Source of the DNA: an uncultured Litoreibacter sp.
GTDB taxonomy: Bacteria; Pseudomonadota; Alphaproteobacteria; Rhodobacterales; Rhodobacteraceae
DNA length: 64,000 bases
Assembly (NCBI GenBank): GCA_947494645.1
Contig: CANLVO010000001.1
Location: forward strand, 2,170,001 to 2,234,000
Direction: 5' to 3'
How positions within the stretch are numbered: position 1 is the first letter of the stretch; every line of letters starts with the position of its first letter. Both the position numbers and the translations under genes were made by a program. Shown one piece after another: positions 1-7,680 of this stretch. The notes beneath the pieces were generated by a model. It did not search any database. It saw nothing but the letters and a program-made list of their open reading frames with translations, and had not been told where the DNA came from.

Positions 1-224
1 GAGTACATACCGTAGTCACGCGTCCTGACACCAATCTCGTCGAGTCGATCCTTAAACCCGAGGTCCCACAACTCGCGCACCGCCGTGGGTTGCAGGTTGA
101 TACCAACGCCCAGAGGTTTGATCTCGCGCACGGCTTCGAACACTTTGAATGGCACACCAATTTGATGGCACGTCAAAGCTGTTACCAACCCACCAATACC
201 GCCGCCAGAGATCAAGACCGTCAT
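1..224 (-). CDS. FAD-dependent monooxygenase, N-terminal part (cut by window edge)
   Basis: Only the first 74 or so residues are in the window; the rest lies to the left. The protein opens with a Rossmann beta strand and the dinucleotide-binding motif GGGIGG (residues 7-12). An acidic residue ends the second strand (VFEA), and the segment GVGINLQPTAVREL follows, as in group A flavin hydroxylases of the UbiH/salicylate hydroxylase type. Such enzymes use NAD(P)H and O2 to hydroxylate aromatic or related substrates. The substrate cannot be read from this fragment. It lies 24 bp downstream of the small secreted protein on the same strand and may share its transcript. Confidence 0.75.
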   Translation of the reverse strand, partial: MTVLISGGGIGGLVTALTCHQIGVPFKVFEAVREIKPLGVGINLQPTAVRELWDLGFKDRLDEIGVRTRDYGMY

Positions 225-248
225 GCTAAGGCTCGCTTCATCTGATCC

Positions 249-671
249 TCAGTTTATCTGGATTTCGCCACGGCCATAGCTCTGCGCCATGACGGAGCCA
301 TCGTCGAATTCAAGTCGGATATCGATACTTTGCAAGCTTTCCAGAGGCGCAACAACGTAAGGCAGGTGCGTCTCGACCTTCAGAGCGCTTGGGTTGGCCT
401 CATCACGGTAGCAAGGTTCGTGGTCAAGCGGCTGAAACCCTCCACCGTTATACGCAAAACTGATCTTCTCAATTCCGCAGCGGTAGACCAGCAGCGTCGT
501 GAAATAGAGATGATCCTTGCCATCATAGGGCCGGATTGCCACCCATTGTGGCCGGATCAACTCAAGGATCGGCTTAACTCCAGAGGAAGTGGAAAAGTCC
601 TGAGCGGCGCCGGGCGAGGCCCAAAAGGGCGACATGAGCGCAGGGATTAGAAACAGGCGAAGCAAGTGCAT
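249..671 (-). CDS. Small secreted protein of unknown function
   Basis: A 140-residue protein when started at the ATG at 671. That start gives a clean signal peptide (MHLLRLFLIPALM, then a cleavage-like ASPGAAQ). A GTG 26 codons upstream would bury this signal, so I prefer the shorter form, although no strong ribosome site precedes either. The mature part is beta-rich with two cysteines (RCGIEK and EPCYRD) that could form a disulfide in the periplasm. I do not recognise a family. It is divergent from the glycosyltransferase-like gene and upstream of the flavin monooxygenase. Confidence 0.5.
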   Translation of the reverse strand: MHLLRLFLIPALMSPFWASPGAAQDFSTSSGVKPILELIRPQWVAIRPYDGKDHLYFTTLLVYRCGIEKISFAYNGGGFQPLDHEPCYRDEANPSALKVETHLPYVVAPLESLQSIDIRLEFDDGSVMAQSYGRGEIQIN

Positions 672-808
672 AAGAAGACCCCAAACCAACGACTTCAAGT
701 ATGGCGATCCCCGGAACACGGGTGAAGTCTTTTTGCGCGAAGTCCGCACTTTGGGGTTCCGTCGTCCCGCAAACTATCTATTCTCTGGCAAAACGCGAGA
801 AGGCTGAG

Positions 809-1867
809 ATGGCCCCGAAAAAACAGAGCACCACAAAGGTCAAGACGCCTCGAAAACCGCCAGCGACTGCGCGGGTTTTCCGGAGTGACCAATATAATAT
901 CATTGCCGTGGTTCAGGCCGGGCGGCTCCAGTACGAAGGCATTTTGCTTGCGGCCTCCCTTAGATATACTAATCCTGATTTCAAAGGCCGTCTGCTGCTG
1001 GCCGAACCGCAAATGAATGCGCGCTGGAACGCCACTCCCGAGGTACGAAATGCCGACGTTCTCGCCTGCCTTAGCCAGTTGGGCGCAGAAATAATACCTT
1101 TTGAAAACAAAGTCTTCGGGCAAAGCTATCCTTACGGGAACAAAATCGAAGCTCTGTCCCAAATGCCCAGTGACGTGCCATTTCTATTTCTGGATACAGA
1201 TACGCTGATCACAGGCGACTTGGCGCAAGTACCATTTGACTTTAACCGGCCTTCAGCCTCGATGAAACGCGAGGGAACTTGGCCCGAAATCTCTTTATAT
1301 GGTCCGGGATATTCACAGATTTGGAAGTCACTTTACGACCGGTTCGGTTTGGAGTTTGAAAGCTCTCTTGATCTCAATCAGCCGGACGAATATTGGCAGC
1401 GCTATCTGTATTTCAATGCCGGTTTTTTCTACCACGCCAACCCAAAAGAATTTGGCGACAGGTTTCTCAAATACGCAAAAGAAATTCACGAAAACCCGCC
1501 CGAGGAATTAGTTTGCCAAACCATGACGCCTTGGCTCGACCAGGTCGCGCTGCCGCTTGCCATTCACAGTTTAGGTGGGGGCCGAAAACCAGAGGTCAGC
1601 GACTTGATGGACCACGCGGTCACTTGCCACTATCGCGTCCTGCCTTTGCTCTACGCCCGCGAAAGTGATGCCGTTGTGGAGGTACTTGAGCACGTCGCTG
1701 CGCCAAACTGGATCAAAAAAGTGCTCAAGCAGTACGACCCGATGAAACGTATCATTTACCAAGGCAAAGGCCGCAAAGCGCGAGACATGTTTGACCGTGG
1801 CAACCTGCCTCGCCGCGAACAGGCGATCCGCAATCAACTCAAGCGCGCAAAACTTTGGATGAGGTAA
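809..1867 (+). CDS. Glycosyltransferase-like protein
   Basis: A 352-residue protein starting at ATG 809, which follows GAGAAGG at good spacing. After a basic N-terminal tail (residues 1-25) comes a GT-A-like fold. It has a strand and helix IIAVVQAGRLQYEGILLAAS, a sugar-nucleotide-domain pattern, and a DxD-type metal motif LDTDT at about residues 128-132. Aromatic residues are frequent in the second half. The DxD motif and overall layout suggest a nucleotide-sugar transferase related to GT8-like enzymes, but donor and acceptor are unknown. There is no signal peptide, so it is probably cytoplasmic. It stands alone between a divergent gene and the zinc-uptake operon. Confidence 0.55.
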   Translation: MAPKKQSTTKVKTPRKPPATARVFRSDQYNIIAVVQAGRLQYEGILLAASLRYTNPDFKGRLLLAEPQMNARWNATPEVRNADVLACLSQLGAEIIPFENKVFGQSYPYGNKIEALSQMPSDVPFLFLDTDTLITGDLAQVPFDFNRPSASMKREGTWPEISLYGPGYSQIWKSLYDRFGLEFESSLDLNQPDEYWQRYLYFNAGFFYHANPKEFGDRFLKYAKEIHENPPEELVCQTMTPWLDQVALPLAIHSLGGGRKPEVSDLMDHAVTCHYRVLPLLYARESDAVVEVLEHVAAPNWIKKVLKQYDPMKRIIYQGKGRKARDMFDRGNLPRREQAIRNQLKRAKLWMR

Positions 1868-2034
1868 AAAGGCGCAGTCAGCATTCTGCTACTTCCTGCG
1901 TCACTCCATTCGAATTTGCCTGTCTGATCAGCCGAACCAGCGGCATGTCACCTAAACCACCAAAGGCCCAGCCAATTCGCTGGAACACAGAAATCTGCGT
2001 GCTAGCTTTGATTTACACCTTAAGGAGAGCCACC

Positions 2035-2637
2035 ATGAAGACTCTACACGTTCTTGTTTTTTCAGCAGTCGCAGCCACCTCCGCCGCCGCAGAAGACAAG
2101 CGGCAGCTTGGCGCACATGAGCATGGTGTTGGCCAACTTGATATTGCTTTCGAAGGCCAGCAGGTCGCTATGGAATTCCACGCACCCGGTGCGGATATCG
2201 TGGGGTTTGAATACGCTCCGGAAAGTGCCGAAGACCGCGCGAAAGTCGATGACGCTGTCGCGACACTTGCCCGCCCGATGAACTTGTTTGTGTTGCCCGC
2301 CGCAGCGGGCTGTAGCGTTGTGCAGGCGACCGCAGGTCTTGAGGCCGAAGCCGATCACGAGGACGGGCATGGCCATGATGAACACGGGCACGACGACCAT
2401 GGGCATGATGATCACGGCCATGAAGATCATGCCGACGAAACCACGCATACCGAATTCCACGCTGAGTATCTCTTGACCTGCGCTGACACGTCCGCCGTCG
2501 ACACGATCACCTTCGCATATTTCGAAACGTTCCCGAACGCTCTGGAAGTCGAGGTTCAGGTTATATCTGACGCAGGCGCCACGTCCTTCGAGGTCGAACG
2601 TGATGCCCCAACGCTTGACCTGAGAGGTCTGTTTTGA
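2035..2637 (+). CDS. zrgA: DUF2796 periplasmic His-rich zinc-binding protein (ZrgA-like)
   Basis: A 200-residue exported protein. ATG 2035 follows AAGGAG, and a signal peptide (MKTLHVLVFSAVAATSAAA) comes next. The N-terminal QLGAHEHGVGQLDIAF block and the C-terminal TFAYFETFPNALEVEVQV block are typical of DUF2796. Between them, residues about 108-139 are a metal-binding stretch of His, Asp and Glu (repeats of the GHDDHGHD type). In Vibrio cholerae this family is the first member of the ZrgABCDE zinc importer. The next four genes match that set (ABC ATPase, FtsX-like permease, two DUF3299 proteins) with gaps of at most 15 bp, so they form one operon. Zinc binding is inferred from the His content and the context. 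I found no clear Zur box upstream. Confidence 0.82.
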   Translation: MKTLHVLVFSAVAATSAAAEDKRQLGAHEHGVGQLDIAFEGQQVAMEFHAPGADIVGFEYAPESAEDRAKVDDAVATLARPMNLFVLPAAAGCSVVQATAGLEAEADHEDGHGHDEHGHDDHGHDDHGHEDHADETTHTEFHAEYLLTCADTSAVDTITFAYFETFPNALEVEVQVISDAGATSFEVERDAPTLDLRGLF

Positions 2638-2651
2638 GTTAAGCATGGGAA

Positions 2652-3353
2652 ATGCCTGACTCCGATCCGATCGTGCTGCTCAAGGATGTCCGATACCGCT
2701 GGCCGGGTCGGAAATCCTTTGGGCTGAATATTCGGCATCTCGAGCTCGCCCGCGCAGAAACCGTCTTGTTGCTGGGCGAAAGCGGGTCGGGCAAGTCAAC
2801 TCTACTGTCGTTGATTTGCGGAACTGTTGCTGCAGGTCAAGGGCAGGTCTTGCTTGCTGGTACCGATCTGGCGTCTCTCACACCGGGCCAACGCGACAGG
2901 TTCCGCGCGGAACAAATCGGGCTGATTTTCCAGCAGTTCAATTTGCTGCCCTTTGCCAGCGTGCTCGACAACATAGCGCTTCCGCTACAATTCGCGCCCA
3001 CCCGTCGAACGCGCGTCGACAATGCGGCGCAAGAGGCCCGCAGGCTGTGCATCGCATTGGGTCTGCCTGACGATTTGCTGACCGCTAGAGCCGGCACCTT
3101 GAGTGTCGGCCAGCAACAAAGGGTCGCAGCTGCGCGTGCCCTCATTGGAACACCGCCGTTAATTGTTGCCGACGAGCCGACCTCATCTTTGGATGCTGAA
3201 ACCCAAGGCAATTTTCTCGAGCTTCTCTTTGCGCAGTCTCGTGCACACGCCACCAGCCTATTGATGGTCAGCCACGACGCGCGTCTCGCGGACCAGTTTG
3301 ACCGCGTGATCCAAATGGCTGACGTGGCCCAGTCGCTGCGCGACGCCGCATGA
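2652..3353 (+). CDS. ABC transporter ATPase (ZrgB-like, LolD/MacB type)
   Basis: A 233-residue ATPase subunit. The Walker A motif GESGSGKST is at residues 42-50, the Q-loop is in FQQFNLLPF, the ABC signature is LSVGQQQR, Walker B is LIVADEP, and the switch His is in MVSHD. Its closest class is the LolD/MacB group that pairs with FtsX-like permeases. It starts 14 bp after the His-rich protein and its stop overlaps the permease start (ATGA), which implies translational coupling. Its role is to energise the neighbouring permease, probably in zinc uptake. Confidence 0.88.
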   Translation: MPDSDPIVLLKDVRYRWPGRKSFGLNIRHLELARAETVLLLGESGSGKSTLLSLICGTVAAGQGQVLLAGTDLASLTPGQRDRFRAEQIGLIFQQFNLLPFASVLDNIALPLQFAPTRRTRVDNAAQEARRLCIALGLPDDLLTARAGTLSVGQQQRVAAARALIGTPPLIVADEPTSSLDAETQGNFLELLFAQSRAHATSLLMVSHDARLADQFDRVIQMADVAQSLRDAA

Positions 3354-4600
3354 TCTTACGTCTTGCCTTCGCCTCCCTGAGCGCGCGTGCGCTGACTGTG
3401 GGTATGACCATTTTGGCCATCGCGCTGTCCGTGGCGCTTTTTCTGGGTGTCGAGAAAATCCGTACCGGGGCCAAGGCAAGCTTTGCCGACACCATCTCAG
3501 GGACTGATTTGATAGTAGGCGCGCGGTCGGGGTCTGTTCAGCTCTTGCTTTATTCGGTTTTTCGGATCGGCAACGCGACCAACAATATGACGTGGGAAAG
3601 CTACCAGGATTTGGCTGCCCGGCCCGAAGTGGACTGGATTGTGCCCATCTCCCTTGGAGACAGCCACCGACAATTCCGTGTCATGGGCACCACCACTGCG
3701 TTCTTTGAACGCTACAAATACCGCTCCGGCCAGTCACTTTCGGTCGCGGGTGGCGCGATCATGGATGATCTTTTTGATGCCGTCATCGGCGCAGACGTCG
3801 CGGCCACATTGGGCTACGAGGTCGGCGCCCCGATCGTTGTGGCCCACGGGCTGGCATCGTTCACCGAACACAAAGATCAGCCGTTCCGGGTCTCTGGTAT
3901 CCTTGAAAAAACAGGAACACCCGTAGACCGGACAGTCATCGTCAGCTTAGAGGCAATCGAAGCGATTCATGTGGATTGGAGAAATGGAGCCCAGATTCCC
4001 GGGCAATCCACCTCGGCCGATGCGATCCGGCAAATGACACTTGAGCCGCAGGCGGTAACAGCAGCGCTGATCGGGACACAAAGCCGGCTGCAGGTGTTTG
4101 GATTGCAGCGCGCCATCAACGAGTATCCGCAAGAGCCACTTCTGGCGATCCTTCCTGGGGTCGCCCTGCAAGAGCTCTGGCAGATCGTCAGCATCGCCGA
4201 GACCGCGCTTATAGGTGTCTCAGGCATGGTGGTCGTGACTGCGCTGATCGGCATGATGGCGACCATCTTTTCCAGCCTCAACGAGCGCCGCCGCGAGATG
4301 GCGATCTTTCGGGCGATGGGGGCCCGTCCTAGGGCCGTCTTGGGCCTTTTGGTGCTTGAAGCCGTTCTTATGGCTGCAATTGGCGCGGCCCTTGGCCTTG
4401 CATTGCTATATGCAGGGCTATTTATCGGGCAGCCGCTGATCGATAGCGCTTTTGGGCTTTGGCTGCCCATAGAGCCACCCACGTTGCGTGAGGTCTGGGT
4501 TTTGTTGGGCGTTGTGACAGCTGGCGCAATTGTGAGCATGGTTCCGGCGTACAGGGCTTACCGGATGTCACTTGCTGATGGTATGATGGTTCGGACCTGA
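3350..4600 (+). CDS. FtsX-like ABC permease (ZrgC-like)
   Basis: A 416-residue membrane protein with the MacB/FtsX layout. One transmembrane helix lies near residues 15-35, a large periplasmic domain follows (about 40-270), and three helices sit at the C-terminus (about 275-305, 330-360, 380-405). The cytoplasmic loop SSLNERRREMAIFRAMGA is characteristic of the family. It overlaps the ATPase gene by 4 bp. In MacB-type systems such permeases act on periplasmic or outer-membrane partners rather than as a simple inner-membrane pore. How the Zrg system moves zinc is therefore not obvious from the sequence. Confidence 0.86.
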   Translation: MILRLAFASLSARALTVGMTILAIALSVALFLGVEKIRTGAKASFADTISGTDLIVGARSGSVQLLLYSVFRIGNATNNMTWESYQDLAARPEVDWIVPISLGDSHRQFRVMGTTTAFFERYKYRSGQSLSVAGGAIMDDLFDAVIGADVAATLGYEVGAPIVVAHGLASFTEHKDQPFRVSGILEKTGTPVDRTVIVSLEAIEAIHVDWRNGAQIPGQSTSADAIRQMTLEPQAVTAALIGTQSRLQVFGLQRAINEYPQEPLLAILPGVALQELWQIVSIAETALIGVSGMVVVTALIGMMATIFSSLNERRREMAIFRAMGARPRAVLGLLVLEAVLMAAIGAALGLALLYAGLFIGQPLIDSAFGLWLPIEPPTLREVWVLLGVVTAGAIVSMVPAYRAYRMSLADGMMVRT

Positions 4601-4615
4601 GAGAACGAGGTTGAG

Positions 4616-5122
4616 ATGATGCATCTTTCGCGCCGCCAACTGATTACCACTGCCACCGCTGCTGCGCTGGTTCCCCAGGCTGCGGCTGCTCGCAAGGCGC
4701 ATGAGATCACGTGGGATGATTTGATCCCGCCGGGCGTACCCTATTCGGAGATTATCGCTGAAGGCCAGATGGACGAGCGCAACGACCTGTGGCACCCAGT
4801 GTTTGATAGCAATGCGACCAAGCTCAACCCAATTCTGGACGGCGCCTACATTAAGATGCCCGGCTTTATCATTCCGATTGACTTGTCGCCCGAGGGCGTA
4901 ACCAGCTTCGTTTTGGTACCTTATGTTGGGGCGTGCCTGCACGTGCCACCCCCACCACCAAATCAGTTGGTCTTTGTCACAACTCAAACGCCTTGGCCCA
5001 GCGACGATCTTTGGGACGCGGTTTGGGTGACCGGACAGATGCAGCACGAAATCCAGTCTACAGAAGTTGCCGACACGGGCTACGCGCTCGCGGCAGACAA
5101 AATGGAGACGTATGTATGGTGA
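4616..5122 (+). CDS. DUF3299 exported protein, first copy
   Basis: A 168-residue exported protein. The N-terminus is RRQLITTATAAAL, a Tat-like signal with twin Arg. The mature part carries the DUF3299 core: LPGF-type strand (MPGFIIPIDL), then FVLVPYVGACLHVPPPPPN and QLVFV. The Cys and His of GACLHVPPP are candidate metal or redox residues. It follows the permease by 15 bp and has a paralogue immediately downstream. DUF3299 proteins accompany DUF2796 transport loci in many bacteria; their biochemical role is not established. Confidence 0.8.
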   Translation: MMHLSRRQLITTATAAALVPQAAAARKAHEITWDDLIPPGVPYSEIIAEGQMDERNDLWHPVFDSNATKLNPILDGAYIKMPGFIIPIDLSPEGVTSFVLVPYVGACLHVPPPPPNQLVFVTTQTPWPSDDLWDAVWVTGQMQHEIQSTEVADTGYALAADKMETYVW

Positions 5123-5628
5123 GCCCCTGCCTTGACAGACGCCAGCTTCTGGCGAGCATCGCGGCCTTCTCAGCGCTTCCCCATGTGGCGCATGCTGACG
5201 ACTATATCGACCTCAATTGGTCAGACCTTCTCCCGGAAGGTCAAACAGCGCTTCCGCCTGTTCTTCAAAGTCTCATTGACCACGACCAAGCGCCATTAAA
5301 CACGCAACAACCTGCCTCAAACGGCGTGCGCAATGACTGGAACGGCCAAGTGGTGCGGCTCCCGGGCTTCGTCGTACCAATCGACTATTCTGGAACCGGC
5401 ATCACAGCATTCATTCTGGTTCCATTCGTGGGCGCCTGTGTGCATGTCCCGCCTCCGCCAGCAAACCAGCTGGTTTTTGTGACGACCGGCGAACCGTTTG
5501 AAAGCAAGGGGCTCTTTGAGGCGGTAAATGTCATCGGAATGTTCGGGGTTTCGTCCATTTCGACGCATCTTGCAGATATCGGATACGCACTTTCAGCGGA
5601 CCACATCGAGCCCTACCCGCTTGGCTGA
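5116..5628 (+). CDS. DUF3299 exported protein, second copy
   Basis: A 170-residue paralogue of the preceding gene. I place the start at ATG 5116, overlapping the upstream stop by 7 bp. This gives an export signal (RRQLLASIAAFSALPHVAHA). The core LPGFVVPIDY, FILVPFVGACVHVPPPP and NQLVFV matches the first copy closely, so the Cys-x-His-Val-Pro block is conserved in both. The two differ mainly at the N-terminus and in a linker around residues 45-70. Tandem DUF3299 genes close the zinc-uptake operon. Whether they form a heteromer is unknown. Confidence 0.8.
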   Translation: MVSPCLDRRQLLASIAAFSALPHVAHADDYIDLNWSDLLPEGQTALPPVLQSLIDHDQAPLNTQQPASNGVRNDWNGQVVRLPGFVVPIDYSGTGITAFILVPFVGACVHVPPPPANQLVFVTTGEPFESKGLFEAVNVIGMFGVSSISTHLADIGYALSADHIEPYPLG

Positions 5629-5630
5629 TC

Positions 5631-6242
5631 TTACCTGCGCTGCGGAACAAACAGCGCCCAAACTTTGAGCCTCATGAATGTGCGCAAGGCGATAATCAGA
5701 ACAGCTGCGCATAATACCGCTTTGGAGACCGTCTCCATCGTACCTTCAATCAGCATCGCGTGAACAACACTGCCCGTGATGGCCGCTGTGACAAATGTGA
5801 CATGAAGCAAGCGCCAGAGCTTTGGTCTTAACTTTAGCAATTTTCGCAACCAAGCGAGACCGCCTGCGGCAAACACCGCCCACATCGCGATCACGCCCCA
5901 CACAGAAAAAGGCGTAGGAGACGCAAACAGAAGGGCGTCCACAACGTCAGGCGGACTTGTTGCCCAAAGCGCAGCGACGTGTACCACGACGGCCAAGGCC
6001 AATCCGGCCCCAACCCAGCGGTGAGCATTCCGCCCGTGAATTCCAGGCAGGCCGGGCAAAGTACCGGCTACCAAAAGCGGCTGAACCACCAACAGAGCCA
6101 TCGCAACCACTCCCGCAATGCCTGCCAAAATGTAGATCGGATTGCGCCATGCAAGCAGCGGGCTGTTAAGCGACAACACGAGCGGCACAAGGATAACTGC
6201 CAGCAATGCGGCCCATACCAGCGCCCTGCGCACTGCCGTCAT
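5631..6242 (-). CDS. Ferric-reductase-like transmembrane protein
   Basis: A 203-residue integral membrane protein with about six hydrophobic helices. Histidines in helices (HRWVGAGLALAVVVHVAALW and HVTFVTAAITGSVVHAM) fit the bis-haem ligation of the ferric-reductase-like domain, as in MsrQ and YedZ. It lies 19 bp downstream of a Tat-exported intradiol-dioxygenase-like gene, so the two are probably cotranscribed. A role in passing electrons across the inner membrane to that partner is my inference. It ends two bases from the convergent DUF3299 gene. Confidence 0.68.
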   Translation of the reverse strand: MTAVRRALVWAALLAVILVPLVLSLNSPLLAWRNPIYILAGIAGVVAMALLVVQPLLVAGTLPGLPGIHGRNAHRWVGAGLALAVVVHVAALWATSPPDVVDALLFASPTPFSVWGVIAMWAVFAAGGLAWLRKLLKLRPKLWRLLHVTFVTAAITGSVVHAMLIEGTMETVSKAVLCAAVLIIALRTFMRLKVWALFVPQRR

Positions 6243-6261
6243 CTTTCCCGAACCATCCCTA

Positions 6262-6750
6262 TCAAACGGGCGTCAGCACAAAGTCAACGCTCAGGCTGGC
6301 GTCGCTTGAGCTGGCCATGACAGGACGCAAGAAAACTGTCTCAAACGCGTCGTCGTCGTATGCGAGGTGACCATGCGCTTGGCCAAAGGCTGGCACGATC
6401 TGCGGCATCTCAAGTCGGAATTCGCCTTTAGCATTTGTCAGGGTTGCCCCATGGCTATGCGGGTCACGTTCATGACCCTCCGTTGTATGTGCCCAGATTT
6501 GGATCCTTTGGCCCTCCAAAGGTTGCCCGTCACCTGCCCGCCGCACGGTGCCACTCATCCAGAATCCGCCACCGCCGATCCGTTCTACAATCGGCGCGCC
6601 AGGAATATAGTTGTTCGATCCGCCACGCATAGTAGGCGTGGGCGCGAGACCTTGCGCACGTGCCGGGATCAGCAATCCTGAGGTCGTAGTCAGGGCGAGC
6701 GCGCCACCTGCAGCCAGAAGGGACCGACGCGAAACTTGGCTGGTTTTCAT
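6262..6750 (-). CDS. Tat-exported intradiol-dioxygenase-like protein
   Basis: A 162-residue protein. ATG 6750 follows AGGAGG; a longer reading upstream lacks a ribosome site. It starts with a Tat signal (SRRSLLAAGGALAL). The mature part shows the beta-sandwich fold of intradiol ring-cleavage dioxygenases. QIWAHTTEGHERDPHSHG matches the usual IWQANAAGRY region and AHGHLAY matches the usual PAHIHF. The C-terminal His pair of the iron site is kept, but the first iron-ligand Tyr is replaced by His. It may therefore bind a different metal or lack classical catechol cleavage. Export by Tat suggests a folded cofactor protein in the periplasm. Confidence 0.66.
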   Translation of the reverse strand: MKTSQVSRRSLLAAGGALALTTTSGLLIPARAQGLAPTPTMRGGSNNYIPGAPIVERIGGGGFWMSGTVRRAGDGQPLEGQRIQIWAHTTEGHERDPHSHGATLTNAKGEFRLEMPQIVPAFGQAHGHLAYDDDAFETVFLRPVMASSSDASLSVDFVLTPV

Positions 6751-6975
6751 CTCTATACCTCCTGTTATTGGGCGAAGGTCTCCGCTCACGAGGGCGGAAA
6801 TACTCAAGAAAGAAGGTAAAGATTACGAGAGCATGGTCCAACCCTCTCCACAGATTTGTGACCAAGCTCTGCTCGTATCAGCAAGTATTCGCGAACGCGC
6901 TCATCGTGAAGTTGGCCCATAAGCAGCTGTAAGGAACTCATCCTGTGGGATCCATTCATTCAGACAAATCGATTG

Positions 6976-7012
6976 CTATCTACCTGTGGCAGATGCCGTG
7001 CATCATAGATAG
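6976..7012 (-). terminator. Hairpin after the puc operon
   Basis: Perfect 7-bp arms CTATCTA and TAGATAG enclose an inner hairpin (GGCA-GA-TGCC). It lies 5 bp beyond the stop of the last puc-operon gene. There is no U-tract, so it may stabilise the 3' end rather than terminate by itself. Confidence 0.45.
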
Positions 7013-7017
7013 TTCAC

Positions 7018-7680
7018 TTAGGTTGTCGTTCTGATGCCAAGCCTGCGTGACAAGGGGAGACCGCCGCCAGGGATGACGGATTTTCGACGCTCTCCCCCTG
7101 ACAACAATGGCATTGGCCAGAACATGCGCGACATATGCCGCCCACCGTGAAAGACGGAGGAGGTTCTCTTTTTCTGGCTGACGAGTTTCATTGGCCAAAA
7201 CATGCGCGAGCTTCGCCGATTGGTGAGTGGGCGCTCATCTCGGTGAGGTTTGGTCATCCGCATCCCGAAGCTGCTGGTAACCGGGCCGCTTACAGTTAGG
7301 CCAGGCACCGTCAGAAACAGAGGGTGATCCTTCATGACACTTGGCGCGTGATCTGGTTTCCAGGCTAGCTTCTGCTCTTCTGTAACCCGGCCAACATCTA
7401 CCGTGTCGTAGCGGTCCAAAATGTCGTGTGTCAGCTGTACCGCGCCAAGAGGTTTATAGGTCGCCCGCACTGCGAGCACTGCGTTGCCAGACGCAAGACC
7501 TCTTGCGTAAGCATCAACCGCAGAGGCGTGGACCTGCGCATCGGCCATCCGCGATTTAGCGTCATCGCCAGCCGCGATCACTGTGCAGTCTCGTTTAGGA
7601 ATGCCCTTGAAGATGAGCCTGTCAGCTGCCTTTTGTGCCGATGCATGATCGGGAAACAGGCGTGTGATGATTGTCGTCAT
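7018..7680 (-). CDS. YflT/general-stress-17M-like protein with repeated C-terminal tail, in the puc operon
   Basis: A 220-residue protein whose start overlaps the pucC stop (ATGA), so it is part of the puc operon. Residues 1-98 resemble the general stress protein 17M/YflT fold (ITRLFPDHASAQKAADRLIF, then SGNAVLAVRATY). The remainder is basic and of low complexity. It holds two copies of a unit beginning SRMFWPM, spaced 26 residues apart (about residues 158-164 and 184-190), each followed by a Leu-x-Ser and later a Ser-Val-x-x-Gly-Gly. The DNA shows the same repeat at 7111-7131 and 7189-7209. I infer a role tied to the antenna or to stress during light exposure. The tail function is unknown and no membrane helix is visible. 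Confidence 0.7.
   Translation of the reverse strand: MTTIITRLFPDHASAQKAADRLIFKGIPKRDCTVIAAGDDAKSRMADAQVHASAVDAYARGLASGNAVLAVRATYKPLGAVQLTHDILDRYDTVDVGRVTEEQKLAWKPDHAPSVMKDHPLFLTVPGLTVSGPVTSSFGMRMTKPHRDERPLTNRRSSRMFWPMKLVSQKKRTSSVFHGGRHMSRMFWPMPLLSGGERRKSVIPGGGLPLSRRLGIRTTT
7111..7209. repeat. 78-bp-spaced direct repeat coding the SRMFWPM units
   Basis: Two 21-bp copies at 7111-7131 and 7189-7209 differ at one base. They are separated by exactly 26 codons, so the duplication is in frame and encodes the repeated MFWPM motif of the last puc-operon gene. Confidence 0.8.

Noticed and set aside
1868-2034. Zur box expected before the zinc-uptake operon
   Set aside because: No clear AT-rich palindrome of the known alphaproteobacterial form is visible, so I did not annotate one.
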